Source: Campylobacter majalis
Lineage (GTDB): Bacteria; Campylobacterota; Campylobacteria; Campylobacterales; Campylobacteraceae
Assembly: GCF_905120465.1 (NCBI RefSeq)
Contig: NZ_CAJHOF010000002.1
Span: 62,001 to 126,000, forward strand
Length of the DNA: 64,000 nucleotides
Direction: 5' to 3'
Every line of letters begins with the position of its first letter. The stretch's first letter is position 1. Made by a program: the position numbers and the translations under genes. Shown piece after piece: positions 55,937-64,000 of the stretch. The notes under the pieces are model-generated. The model worked only from the letters and a program-made list of their open reading frames with translations, ran no database searches and was not told where the DNA came from.

Positions 55937-57736
55937 TTAACGGCGCGATTGCTTTTTAATATACCCCATTTCAACTAGCTTTGAGATTATCTTTGCTACT
56001 TTTGGCCCAGCTGCACTACCGCCACCACCACCATGCTCTACTAGCACAGTTACAACATATTGAGGATTTTCATAAGGAGCATATGACGTCATCCATGCAT
56101 GTGAGCGTTTTAGATACTCCATGTCCTCTTCACGCATACGTTTTACTTCACTTTGAGAAATTCCAGATGTTTGAGCCGTGCCAGTTTTGACAGCAACAGT
56201 TACATTTAGATCCTCAAAATACCTTCTAGCGGTGCCACGTTGGTGATTTGCCACTTCATACATAGCATTTCGTATATAAGGCAAAGTTGCCTTTTCTAAA
56301 TCGTTAAAAATCGTATCACTTGGGGCAAAATTTACACTCTTATTATCATCTATACTACTTAAAAAATGTGGCACTACATCAAGTCCTGTAGCTATCATGG
56401 CTGTATTTCTGGCAATCTGCATAGGCGTAACTAAAAAATTGCCCTGCCCAATTGATGTATTTAAGGTCTCGCCTTGATACCACGCTTTAGAGTATTTTCT
56501 CATTTTCCACTCTCTGCTTGGAACTACGCCTATAAACTCATTTGGCAAATCAACTCCAGTCTTTACTCCATACCCATGTCGCTCAAGTATCGGCACGATG
56601 GCATCAATGCCTATTTTTTGACTATTTTTATAAAAGTAATCATCGCAGCTCTCTCTTATTGCTTTATTCATATCAACAAAACCATGCCCATAAGCATTCC
56701 AACATCTAAATTTTCTACCTCCAAGCTCGTAAGAACCACTACAAAAATATCCATCAGTTCGCTTAACACCATTGTTTAAAAATGCCATTGCCATACTCAT
56801 TTTTACAACTGAACCTGGCGGATATAGTCCATTAACTAGTTTGTTTGTAAATGGATGATTTATGTCTGTTATTAGTTTGTCCCACTGCGTCTTTGATATA
56901 CCTGTAACAAATGGATTTAAATCATACTCTGGAAAGCTTCCAGCTGCAAGTATTGCTCCATCTTTTAGACTCATTACTACAACTGCACCAGCCTCTTTGC
57001 CAAACACATCAGTAACAAACTGCTGAAGCTCTAAATCAATGCTTAATTTTATATTTTGAGAGCTTGGCGAAGTGTGACTAACCTGCTCTAGCTCTTCATT
57101 TAACGCATTTACTTTTATTCGCCTATTTCCAGCAACGCCTTGAAGGATTGAATTATAGTATCGCTCAATACCGGTTCTTCCAATATGATTTGTAAGTTTA
57201 GTTAGTGGGTCATTATCCATATCTTGTTGATTAGCCCTACCAACATATCCTACAACATGAGACGCTAAAGAACCATATGGATAGTGACGCTTTGATGTTG
57301 ATATGATTTTGATATTTTCATGCTGTGAAAGTATAGTAAAATATGGCAAAAATTTATCATACTCAATAAAATCAACTACGCTTATAAATTCTTGATTATA
57401 CAAAGAGTCGTTTTTTTTATATTCTCGTTTGATTTTTGTTGCATTTAAATCGGTAAAAATTTCAGTTATTGTTGAAATTTCATTATCCAAAATTGCATCT
57501 TTTTTGCTTAAATGTGGAGCAATTGCAAGTGAAAAACCTAAACGATTTACCGCTAGTGGTCTATCTTTTGTATCAAATATAAGTCCGCGTATAGGTGCTA
57601 TATTTTGAGTTTTTATAGCATTTTGCTCTGCAATCTCTTCATAATACTCATTTGAATTGACACTTAAATGATATATTCGTGTAAGCAGTGCTGCCCAAAA
57701 AGCAAACATTATAGCAAACACTATACGCATTCTCAT
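55937..57736 (-). CDS. mrdA: penicillin-binding protein 2 (elongation transpeptidase)
   Basis: Cross-links peptidoglycan during cell elongation together with RodA. 599 residues: N-terminal membrane segment, pedestal domain, transpeptidase domain with the motifs GSVVKM (active-site Ser in SVVK), SCD (SxN position) and VKTGTAQT. The C-terminus is short. It lies downstream of an MreD-like protein and overlaps it by 4 bases. The order agrees with other Campylobacter genomes. Confidence 0.95.
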   Translation of the reverse strand: MRMRIVFAIMFAFWAALLTRIYHLSVNSNEYYEEIAEQNAIKTQNIAPIRGLIFDTKDRPLAVNRLGFSLAIAPHLSKKDAILDNEISTITEIFTDLNATKIKREYKKNDSLYNQEFISVVDFIEYDKFLPYFTILSQHENIKIISTSKRHYPYGSLASHVVGYVGRANQQDMDNDPLTKLTNHIGRTGIERYYNSILQGVAGNRRIKVNALNEELEQVSHTSPSSQNIKLSIDLELQQFVTDVFGKEAGAVVVMSLKDGAILAAGSFPEYDLNPFVTGISKTQWDKLITDINHPFTNKLVNGLYPPGSVVKMSMAMAFLNNGVKRTDGYFCSGSYELGGRKFRCWNAYGHGFVDMNKAIRESCDDYFYKNSQKIGIDAIVPILERHGYGVKTGVDLPNEFIGVVPSREWKMRKYSKAWYQGETLNTSIGQGNFLVTPMQIARNTAMIATGLDVVPHFLSSIDDNKSVNFAPSDTIFNDLEKATLPYIRNAMYEVANHQRGTARRYFEDLNVTVAVKTGTAQTSGISQSEVKRMREEDMEYLKRSHAWMTSYAPYENPQYVVTVLVEHGGGGGSAAGPKVAKIISKLVEMGYIKKQSRR

Positions 57737-58242
57737 ATCAGTCTATCCTTAAAAAGCACAATTGCAATAATTGATTCAATAGCTATATAAACAGCGTATT
57801 CAAAACCCCAATTTAAAATTTCAATCCCTTGCATATGGCACAAAATGCAACTTATCAAAAATGTCATAAAATAACCACAAGCAACAAATAAAATAAGTAG
57901 GAATTTACGATGCTTAAACGTTACAGAAAGCCAATCAACAGCAAAATAATAAAATATAAAAAATCCAACTATGCTAGAAAATAAATAATATCCATGCGTT
58001 AGTTCAGCAAAAAGCAAAAATGCTATACTAAGATACCAACCAAATCCCAGTTCAATATATGATTTTTGCATCTTTTTTGCATATTCAATAATCATATATG
58101 TAAAAAACACACCAATTAATGGTGGTAAAAATACAAAAATACTAGTGACAATCTCGTATCCAAAAAGACACGTTATGCCAATAACATAGCCTAAATATCG
58201 TAAATCAGAGCTATTTCGTCGCATACTGGAAAGAACTTGCAT
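57733..58242 (-). CDS. MreD-like inner-membrane protein
   Basis: 169 residues with five or six membrane helices. Its size, hydropathy and place directly before mrdA suggest the MreD (rod-shape) role, but sequence similarity is not clear by eye. The start is uncertain: ATGs at 58242 and 58224 (MRRNSSDLRYLGYV) both lie in the 3' end of the GNAT gene and neither has a strong ribosome-binding site, so it probably depends on translational coupling. Confidence 0.65.
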   Translation of the reverse strand: MQVLSSMRRNSSDLRYLGYVIGITCLFGYEIVTSIFVFLPPLIGVFFTYMIIEYAKKMQKSYIELGFGWYLSIAFLLFAELTHGYYLFSSIVGFFIFYYFAVDWLSVTFKHRKFLLILFVACGYFMTFLISCILCHMQGIEILNWGFEYAVYIAIESIIAIVLFKDRLI

Positions 58243-58649
58243 TTAATACAGTCAGCCCAAATTTTCTGTACTGGTAGTTCAGATTTTGCTATCTCGACAA
58301 AACCCAAACGCTCAAAAAACTTACGCTGATAAGTTAGTGTAAAAACTTGAGAAATTTCATAAAATTTTGCCTCTTCAAGCAAAGCCTTAACTATCATAGA
58401 GCCTATACCCTGGCCCCTTAGATCTTGCCTTACTACAAAACTTCGCACTTCGGCTAGATTTGGCGTATGTATATGAAGTGCACAGTAGCCAACTATCTCA
58501 TCATTATCACACGCTAGAGTATATGAGCGAATATTTGTGCTTACCTCGTCGCTGTTTCTTGGCAAAATAATACCACTTGCAACCTCAGGAGCAACTAGCT
58601 CTTGCATCATTACTATATCTTTTGGTTTTGGCTTTCTTAATGTTATCAT
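58191..58649 (-). CDS. GNAT N-acetyltransferase, possibly ArgA-type
   Basis: 152 residues. Acetyl-CoA site in RQDLRGQGIGSMIVKALLEE and the fold continues to FERLGFVEI. The C-terminal extension KIWADCIKCKFFPVCDEIAL has Cys in a C-x2-C-x5-C order, a pattern seen in short N-acetylglutamate synthases of related bacteria; the substrate call is inference. It overlaps engB by 4 bases and the MreD-like gene by up to 52. Confidence 0.75.
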   Translation of the reverse strand: MITLRKPKPKDIVMMQELVAPEVASGIILPRNSDEVSTNIRSYTLACDNDEIVGYCALHIHTPNLAEVRSFVVRQDLRGQGIGSMIVKALLEEAKFYEISQVFTLTYQRKFFERLGFVEIAKSELPVQKIWADCIKCKFFPVCDEIALIYDI

Positions 58650-59248
58650 CTACCTAGAGTCTCTTTTATGATAATATTTAGTGCCTTATTTATATTATTT
58701 TTATTTAAAGTTGATACCAAAATACCATCTGGATCATGCTTTAACACAGCAGATTTAAGACTTTGATTAAGCTTATCTGATTTTGTGTATAAATTTATAA
58801 GTTTTTGATCTGGCCTTAAAAAACTTTTAATATATTCATTGACATTTTTATCGATGTCTAAATTAAAATGGCGAGAATCAATAAGATGAACAAAAAGTCT
58901 AATTGTAGTGCGAAATTTCAAATATTCATCTAAATTTTTACGCCACTCATTATGTAAAGATTTTGCGACTTTTGCATAACCAAATCCAGGCAAATCTACA
59001 AACATTACATTAAATTTCTCCGCACTCTCATCGTCAATAATGCCAACTTCAAAAAAATTAATAAGCTGGGTTTTTCCAGGGGTTGATGAGCTTTTTGCAA
59101 GTGAGTTATGACTAGTTAAGGCATTTATAATGCTTGATTTGCCAACGTTTGAACGCCCTAAAAATACTATTTCACTCATTCCAAACTCAGGTGCTATTTT
59201 GATACTTGGCGTTGATGTGATAAATTTTGCACTAATAGCTCTTATCAC
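58646..59248 (-). CDS. engB: ribosome biogenesis GTPase EngB (YsxC/YihA)
   Basis: 200 residues, GTPase needed for assembly of the large ribosomal subunit. P-loop GRSNVGKSSIINAL, switch STPGKTQ, DLPGFGYA and TKSDK are all in place. Start and stop overlap lptA and the GNAT gene by 4 bases each. Confidence 0.95.
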   Translation of the reverse strand: MIRAISAKFITSTPSIKIAPEFGMSEIVFLGRSNVGKSSIINALTSHNSLAKSSSTPGKTQLINFFEVGIIDDESAEKFNVMFVDLPGFGYAKVAKSLHNEWRKNLDEYLKFRTTIRLFVHLIDSRHFNLDIDKNVNEYIKSFLRPDQKLINLYTKSDKLNQSLKSAVLKHDPDGILVSTLNKNNINKALNIIIKETLGR

Positions 59249-59721
59249 TTTTTCTTTTCCTCTGTGTGAAATATAAACTTAACAGGCTGTTTTGAGCCAC
59301 TTCCAACATTATAAGTGCCATTTTTTTGATCTATTGTAATCTTTTCTCCATACACGTTTTTATCAGTGTCTATCTCTTTTAAATGTCCATTTCCAGTTAT
59401 GGTGTATATCTCTTTGTTTGGCTCATAAGTTAATACATCACCCTTGCCTGTATAGTGTTTTTCACGCATGAAAACTTTAAAATTTGCATTTGTTGTCGCT
59501 GTATATTTTATAGGTTGGCGATTTTTATCAAAATTTACAACAACTTTAGCCGCTCTTAACTCGTCATAACTTCCTTTTTTTATATACACATTACCTATAA
59601 ATTCAGTAACTTGTTTATTTTCGTCAGCAAAAAAACTATCAGCTACTATCTCTACTTGCTCAGCCCTTAGTCCAACAATCATAAAAAATACAACTAAAAT
59701 TATCTTTCTTGCTCTATCCAT
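59245..59721 (-). CDS. lptA: lipopolysaccharide transport periplasmic protein LptA
   Basis: 158 residues with a signal peptide (about 1-20), then the OstA-type beta-jellyroll: VEIVADSFFADENKQVTEFI, GNVYIKKGSYDELRAAK. Bridges LPS across the periplasm from LptC to LptD. It overlaps lptC by 22 bases. Confidence 0.92.
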   Translation of the reverse strand: MDRARKIILVVFFMIVGLRAEQVEIVADSFFADENKQVTEFIGNVYIKKGSYDELRAAKVVVNFDKNRQPIKYTATTNANFKVFMREKHYTGKGDVLTYEPNKEIYTITGNGHLKEIDTDKNVYGEKITIDQKNGTYNVGSGSKQPVKFIFHTEEKKK

Positions 59722-60221
59722 GCCTTTATGCCTTTTATTTTTGTTTGCTTATTTTTCAAATCATACTCTAAACTTTTCCCAACTATTTTATCGCTATTTT
59801 GTGTCATAACAAAGTCGTTTTTTGATACAGCAATCTTTGTTTTTTGATTGTATACAACCTCATCTGACTTAAAATTTAAACTATCATTGTTATCATAAAC
59901 CACATTTTGTATAAACCTAATATTGTCGCCTTGTATTTTTGCTTTATCCGAACTTAAAAAATGCAACAAATCTCCACGCAATATCTCAGACTTAAATATT
60001 AAAAACTCATCTTCTTTATTATATCTGTTTAATTCGTCAGCTTCGTATCTAGCAGATATCATAGTCGCATTTATCTCATAATCAACTACGTCATTTACTT
60101 GCATATTTGCTACACTTAAATCTTTTTTAAAATCTTCTACAAAATATGGATCAGATGAAGCTAAAAAAACCATCGCTATACTAAAAATAGCAATAACTGC
60201 ATAAAAAATTTTTACAACCAA
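59700..60221 (-). CDS. lptC: LPS export protein LptC
   Basis: 173 residues, N-terminal membrane anchor (about 3-22) and a periplasmic jellyroll similar in style to LptA (DKAKIQGDNIRFIQNVVYDN, DEVVYNQKTKIAVSK). Placement between kdsC and lptA is the classic order. Sequence is poorly conserved in the family, so context carries much of the call. Confidence 0.85.
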   Translation of the reverse strand: MVVKIFYAVIAIFSIAMVFLASSDPYFVEDFKKDLSVANMQVNDVVDYEINATMISARYEADELNRYNKEDEFLIFKSEILRGDLLHFLSSDKAKIQGDNIRFIQNVVYDNNDSLNFKSDEVVYNQKTKIAVSKNDFVMTQNSDKIVGKSLEYDLKNKQTKIKGIKAWIEQER

Positions 60222-60700
60222 AGCTTAGACCACTCATCAAATAAATTTTCGTTTTTTATTAAAATTTCTATCATTTCGCGGACTGCACCATTGCCACCCT
60301 TATGTTTTAGTTTGGTTTTTACTTCCAAGTCCTTAATTGCATTTTTTGGCTTAAAACTCCAAGCAACAGCGTTTAACAACTTATAATCATTATAATCATC
60401 GCCAATTGCAGCAGCATTTTCAAAACTAAGTCCTTCAAAGCTTAAAATTTCTTTTGCAACTTCTAGTTTATCATGCACACCCTGATAAACATGCGTGATT
60501 TTTAAATCCTCGGCTCTTTTTTCTACAATTTGCGAACTTCTGCCAGTTATTATGGCGACCTTTTTACCAAGCTTTAACCAGCTTTGTATCGCATAACCAT
60601 CTTTAACATTAAAACTTTTAAACAACTCACCATCATTACCATAATTAATCTTGCCATCGGTCAAACATCCATCTACATCTAAAAATACAATCTCAATCAT
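60212..60700 (-). CDS. kdsC: 3-deoxy-D-manno-octulosonate 8-phosphate phosphatase
   Basis: 162 residues, HAD-family phosphatase in Kdo synthesis for LPS. DVDGCLTDGKINYGNDGELF holds the nucleophile; TGRSSQIVEKRA and AIGDDYNDYKLL complete the active site. Overlaps lptC by 10 bases. Confidence 0.94.
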   Translation of the reverse strand: MIEIVFLDVDGCLTDGKINYGNDGELFKSFNVKDGYAIQSWLKLGKKVAIITGRSSQIVEKRAEDLKITHVYQGVHDKLEVAKEILSFEGLSFENAAAIGDDYNDYKLLNAVAWSFKPKNAIKDLEVKTKLKHKGGNGAVREMIEILIKNENLFDEWSKLWL

Positions 60701-61284
60701 AAACTACCCTTTGTGCTTGGCATACCAATTAATTCATTTTGCTTTAATGCACGCCTTAAGGCAACGGCAACTGCCTTAAATGTGGCTTCAATAACATGAT
60801 GAGTATTTTTACCACGCATTTTTGTTAAATGAAGTGTAATTCCAGCATTAAAGGCAAATGCTTTAAAAAACTCCTCCACAAGCTCGACATCAAACTCACC
60901 AACTTTACCTATCTCGCTAAAATTTTCATATACCAAAAATGCACGATTACTTAAATCTAAAGCACAACTAACAGCAGCCTCATCCATAACAACAACACTA
61001 TCGCCATATCTTTCTATATTATTAGTAGGGTACAATACATCACGTAAGAGTTGTCCTAAAACTATTCCAACATCCTCAACACTATGATGAAAATCAACAT
61101 CCAAATCACCCTTGCACTCAACATCAAAGCTAATAAGAGAGTGCTTAGCCAGAGCTTCAAGCATATGATTAAAAAAACCAATTCCAGTATTAATATGTGA
61201 AATTTCGCCACTATATAGCTTAAGACTTGCTTTAATATCTGTTTCTTTTGTTGTTCTGTTTATGCTTACTCTATCTTGTTTCAT
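60697..61284 (-). CDS. hisB: imidazoleglycerol-phosphate dehydratase
   Basis: Histidine synthesis, 195 residues, the single-function enzyme. GFFNHMLEALAKHS, DLDVDFHHSVEDVGIVLGQ and KMRGKNTHHVIEATFKA hold the metal-binding His pairs. It is an amino-acid gene inside an envelope operon, coupled to kdsC by 4 bases and 1 base after rlpA. Confidence 0.95.
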   Translation of the reverse strand: MKQDRVSINRTTKETDIKASLKLYSGEISHINTGIGFFNHMLEALAKHSLISFDVECKGDLDVDFHHSVEDVGIVLGQLLRDVLYPTNNIERYGDSVVVMDEAAVSCALDLSNRAFLVYENFSEIGKVGEFDVELVEEFFKAFAFNAGITLHLTKMRGKNTHHVIEATFKAVAVALRRALKQNELIGMPSTKGSL

Positions 61285-61285
61285 T

Positions 61286-62056
61286 TTAGCCTCTAATTAT
61301 ATACGCACCTTCAAAATGCCCACTTTTTATAAAATCTCTAGCCTCTTCTTCGCTTCTAAATCCAGTCAAAAAAACCCTATAAATCGCCATGTTATCTATG
61401 CTATATTCGCGGATTATGGATTTATATCCCATTATGTTTTGATGCTCTTTTTGATATATGTTTGCACCTTTGATGTTTCTAAATGCACCAATTTGCACCA
61501 TAAACTCCCCGCCAACCACACTCGCACTTGGCAAATTTTGCACGACTTTGGTATCACTAGGCTGCTTTATCTCACCACTAAATCCAACAACCTCCATACT
61601 AACAGGTGCCGTGCCAGCTTGTATCATGCCGATTTGAGTTGCTGCTGCTTTTGAAAGATCTATAACGCGATTTGCCACAAATGGACCACGGTCATTTATA
61701 CGCACGACAACACTTTTTTTATTGTTTAAATTTGTCACCTTTACGATTGTATTCATTGGCAAAGTCTTATGTGCTGCTGTCATATTGTGCATATTATACA
61801 CTTCACCATTTGATGTTTTTTTGCCATGAAAATTCGGACCATACCAACTTGCTACACCACTTGCCCTATCACCGACATTAACAACAGTTGGATAGTATGT
61901 TTTGCCATTTATTGTATAAGGGCGCATTGTTGCTTTTTGCACGGCTGGTGAATTATTTATCTTTGCGTTTGTGGGTCCTGTTGGAGCAAATAAAGCGTTG
62001 TTGTAAGAGCATGCTGTTAAAAATATCGCTAAAAATAAAATTTTAAGGTATAACAA
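61286..62056 (-). CDS. rlpA: RlpA-family septal lytic transglycosylase lipoprotein
   Basis: 256 residues. Lipoprotein signal with lipobox LTAC (Cys16), the double-psi beta-barrel domain ([43 protein letters not shown]), then a C-terminal SPOR domain (about 180-256) for binding stripped glycan at the septum. Overlaps mltD by 14 bases. Confidence 0.93.
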   Translation of the reverse strand: MLYLKILFLAIFLTACSYNNALFAPTGPTNAKINNSPAVQKATMRPYTINGKTYYPTVVNVGDRASGVASWYGPNFHGKKTSNGEVYNMHNMTAAHKTLPMNTIVKVTNLNNKKSVVVRINDRGPFVANRVIDLSKAAATQIGMIQAGTAPVSMEVVGFSGEIKQPSDTKVVQNLPSASVVGGEFMVQIGAFRNIKGANIYQKEHQNIMGYKSIIREYSIDNMAIYRVFLTGFRSEEEARDFIKSGHFEGAYIIRG

Positions 62057-63248
62057 TATTGTCTCCTATAGCTAATACATCGTTGCTTGCTAGAGCATTT
62101 GCCTCTTTTATGTCTTTAATGGCCACATTAAAACGTTTTGATAAAATTTCAAGAGTATCACCATTTTGCACTACATAACTTTGGATTTTATTACGATCTG
62201 AACGTGGAATTATTAATTTTTGATTAATACTAATAATACTAGTTTGTAGCTCATTATACTCTTTTATTGCTTTGTGACTCACACCAGAAGTCTTGGCAAT
62301 ATTTAGCAAGGTATCGCCCTTTTTAACCGTGTATGTATAAAATTTATTGTTTGACTGAATTGGTTTAAAATTTTCATTAAATATAGAAAGTTTGCTCTCT
62401 GGTAGATATATGTGGTAATTTTTTGAATTTGGTGGCGTAAAAGCGTAATTTAGATGAGTGTTTTCTTCTTTTAATCTTTTAACACTTAAGCCAACACTAT
62501 CGCCTACTTGTTTTAGCGTTGTTCCGCCCGGCACACTAACACGAGTAAGCTTTTGCCCTTGTGTGGATAGTATATTAGCATCTCTTGATAAAATAAACTC
62601 ACTATCTTTAGCAATTATGCTAGCACGTAAAATTTTGATAATAAATCTTCTTGTTTCGTCTGGTAAGTATTTAGCATTTGGATCTAACAAGGTAGTTAAA
62701 TCATCTGTTCCGGCATTTCTAATAGCCTTTCTTAAACAGCCATCTCCGCAGTTGTATGCCAAAATAGCCAAATACCACTTGCCAAATTGAGATTTTAGCC
62801 CTTTTAGATACTTTGCAGCAGCATTTGTAGCTTTTATAGGATCTCGTCTTTCATCTACATATTTGTCTATTTTTAGCCCATGTGCTTGTGCGGTTACTGC
62901 CATAAATTGCCATATACCAGCAGCCTTTGCGTTTGAAACAACCTTGTTTGAAAAACCAGACTCAACCATGGCTAGATAAAAAAATGGCTCTGGAAGCCCT
63001 GAGCTTTTAACCGAAGTTTTTAAAATCGGTATATACTTATAACCTGCTCTTAAAACTCTTACAAAATCATCAATTTGTCTTTTTGTGATAGATTTTTTCA
63101 TATCTTTATAGTATGATGTGTGAGTAAAATTTTGTGGTATATCAAGTGATTGTAAAATATCTACTTGATTGATATTTAAATTTTGTTTTGTATTTGCATT
63201 AGCACAGGTTAAACCTATTATAAGTAATATCTTAAATAATGCTTTCAT
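62043..63248 (-). CDS. mltD: membrane-bound lytic murein transglycosylase MltD-type
   Basis: 401 residues with signal peptide (1-18), an SLT domain ([20 protein letters not shown] with the catalytic Glu, IWQFM, then [17 protein letters not shown]), and two C-terminal LysM repeats ([38 protein letters not shown]). It cuts peptidoglycan; paired with RlpA downstream. Confidence 0.93.
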   Translation of the reverse strand: MKALFKILLIIGLTCANANTKQNLNINQVDILQSLDIPQNFTHTSYYKDMKKSITKRQIDDFVRVLRAGYKYIPILKTSVKSSGLPEPFFYLAMVESGFSNKVVSNAKAAGIWQFMAVTAQAHGLKIDKYVDERRDPIKATNAAAKYLKGLKSQFGKWYLAILAYNCGDGCLRKAIRNAGTDDLTTLLDPNAKYLPDETRRFIIKILRASIIAKDSEFILSRDANILSTQGQKLTRVSVPGGTTLKQVGDSVGLSVKRLKEENTHLNYAFTPPNSKNYHIYLPESKLSIFNENFKPIQSNNKFYTYTVKKGDTLLNIAKTSGVSHKAIKEYNELQTSIISINQKLIIPRSDRNKIQSYVVQNGDTLEILSKRFNVAIKDIKEANALASNDVLAIGDNIVIP

Positions 63249-63260
63249 TTATCTCCTTAT

Positions 63261-64000
63261 TTAACTTGCAAAACATTTAAACAACCTATTTGCATTTAAC
63301 GTGGTTGTTTCGCAAATTTCTGCTTCGCTAAGGTTTAAAATTTCAGCCATCTTTTTGGCAACATACCTAGTATACACAGGTTCATTTCTCTCTCCACGAT
63401 ATGGCGTAGGAGTAAGATATGGCGAATCAGTTTCTATTAATAACCTATCTTTTGGTATTTGTTGCAAAATTTCAACCAATTTTTTGGCATTTGAAAATGT
63501 CAATACTCCGCCAATACCAAAATAAAAATCACCATACTTAATAAGCTCTAAAAGCAAAGGCGACGCATTATAACAGTGCATAACCGCACCTTGTTTTAGT
63601 CTTGGTGCATACTCTTTTAAAATTTCAAAGCAATCTTCATTCGCATCTCTAATATGCAATATGACAGGCTTTTGTAGCTTAATTGCTAACTCAAGTTGAG
63701 CCAAAAAAACCTGCTTTTGCAAGCGTTTTTCTTCATTTTTTTCGTTTTCATCTTTTGGTAATCTAAAATAATCAAGTCCACACTCACCAACGGCAACGCA
63801 CTTAGGGCTCGATGCATATTTAAGCAATATATCTTCATCATATCCATCTTTATCATATGGATGAACTCCGACAGCATAATAAACATCGTCATAAGCACTG
63901 GCTATATTGTGTATTTTTTCTATATCATTTATATCAGCACCTGGTATTAAAAATCCGCCTATACCATCTTTTCTTGCTCTATTTATCACATCATCTAAAT
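63261..64000 (-). CDS. tatD: TatD-family DNase (truncated by window end)
   Basis: Metal-dependent hydrolase of the TIM-barrel TatD family. The frame stays open past the right edge (LDDVINRARKDG at the boundary), so the GTG at 63989 is internal and about 15-20 N-terminal residues with the first His pair are missing. Seen: YYAVGVHPYD, GECGLDYFR, VILHIRDAN, MHCYNAS, RLLIETDSPYLTP. First visible gene of the leftward envelope operon. Confidence 0.93.
   Translation of the reverse strand, partial: LDDVINRARKDGIGGFLIPGADINDIEKIHNIASAYDDVYYAVGVHPYDKDGYDEDILLKYASSPKCVAVGECGLDYFRLPKDENEKNEEKRLQKQVFLAQLELAIKLQKPVILHIRDANEDCFEILKEYAPRLKQGAVMHCYNASPLLLELIKYGDFYFGIGGVLTFSNAKKLVEILQQIPKDRLLIETDSPYLTPTPYRGERNEPVYTRYVAKKMAEILNLSEAEICETTTLNANRLFKCFAS

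Overview
The window is chromosomal DNA of an AT-rich epsilonproteobacterium, almost certainly a Campylobacter of the non-jejuni type. Supporting signs are the low G+C, the many 4-base ATGA/GTGA overlaps, TATAAT -10 boxes without clear -35 boxes, G homopolymer tracts in surface-related genes, a ComEC without a metallo-hydrolase domain, and neighbourhoods such as ilvC-yibQ-dprA, rpsF-ssb-rpsR and mltD-rlpA-kdsC-lptC-lptA-engB-mrdA. The species cannot be fixed from sequence reading alone.

Layout. 0-8 kb: the end of argH, a gene-poor gap, an AsmA/YhdP-like envelope gene head-to-head (and overlapping) with mltG, then icd-mdh. 8-14 kb: nikR and hypF with a small unknown gene (nickel/hydrogenase), a tRNA-Arg, an unknown protein, and a DUF2249 / polytopic membrane / DUF59 cassette. 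14-19 kb: a chemoreceptor whose periplasmic domain carries a haem-c motif, then a subtilisin-like autotransporter. 19-29 kb: hinT, and a dense co-directional run pheS-pheT-aroA-ispH-rpsA-(unknown)-serA-(unknown). 29-32 kb: a decayed MBOAT O-acyltransferase with a G8 tract and an SGNH-like partner. 32-45 kb: ispG (unusually G+C-rich), dnaB, comEC, the opposing ilvC-yibQ-dprA-yihY run, HDOD-rnr-holA, and rpsF-ssb-rpsR. 45-47 kb: a 2.1 kb gap holding three broken pieces of an IS1595-type transposase and modular repeats. 47-53 kb: an ABC-F ATPase, exbB-exbD-tonB, and a phase-variable TonB-dependent receptor. 53-56 kb: a 34-residue lipoprotein and a YedE/FdhT-type transporter between repeat-filled gaps. 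56-64 kb: a leftward envelope operon from tatD (cut by the window edge) through mltD, rlpA, hisB, kdsC, lptC, lptA, engB, a GNAT enzyme and an MreD-like protein to mrdA (PBP2).

Functionally the window is mostly core metabolism and cell-envelope building. The accessory material is in the repeat-filled gaps, the switchable surface genes and the sensor/autotransporter pair. The best leads are the modular repeat family tied to the transposase graveyard, the haem-c chemoreceptor, the DUF2249/membrane/DUF59 cassette, the two G-tract loci and the compositional anomaly of ispG. No CRISPR array, prophage or complete mobile element was found.
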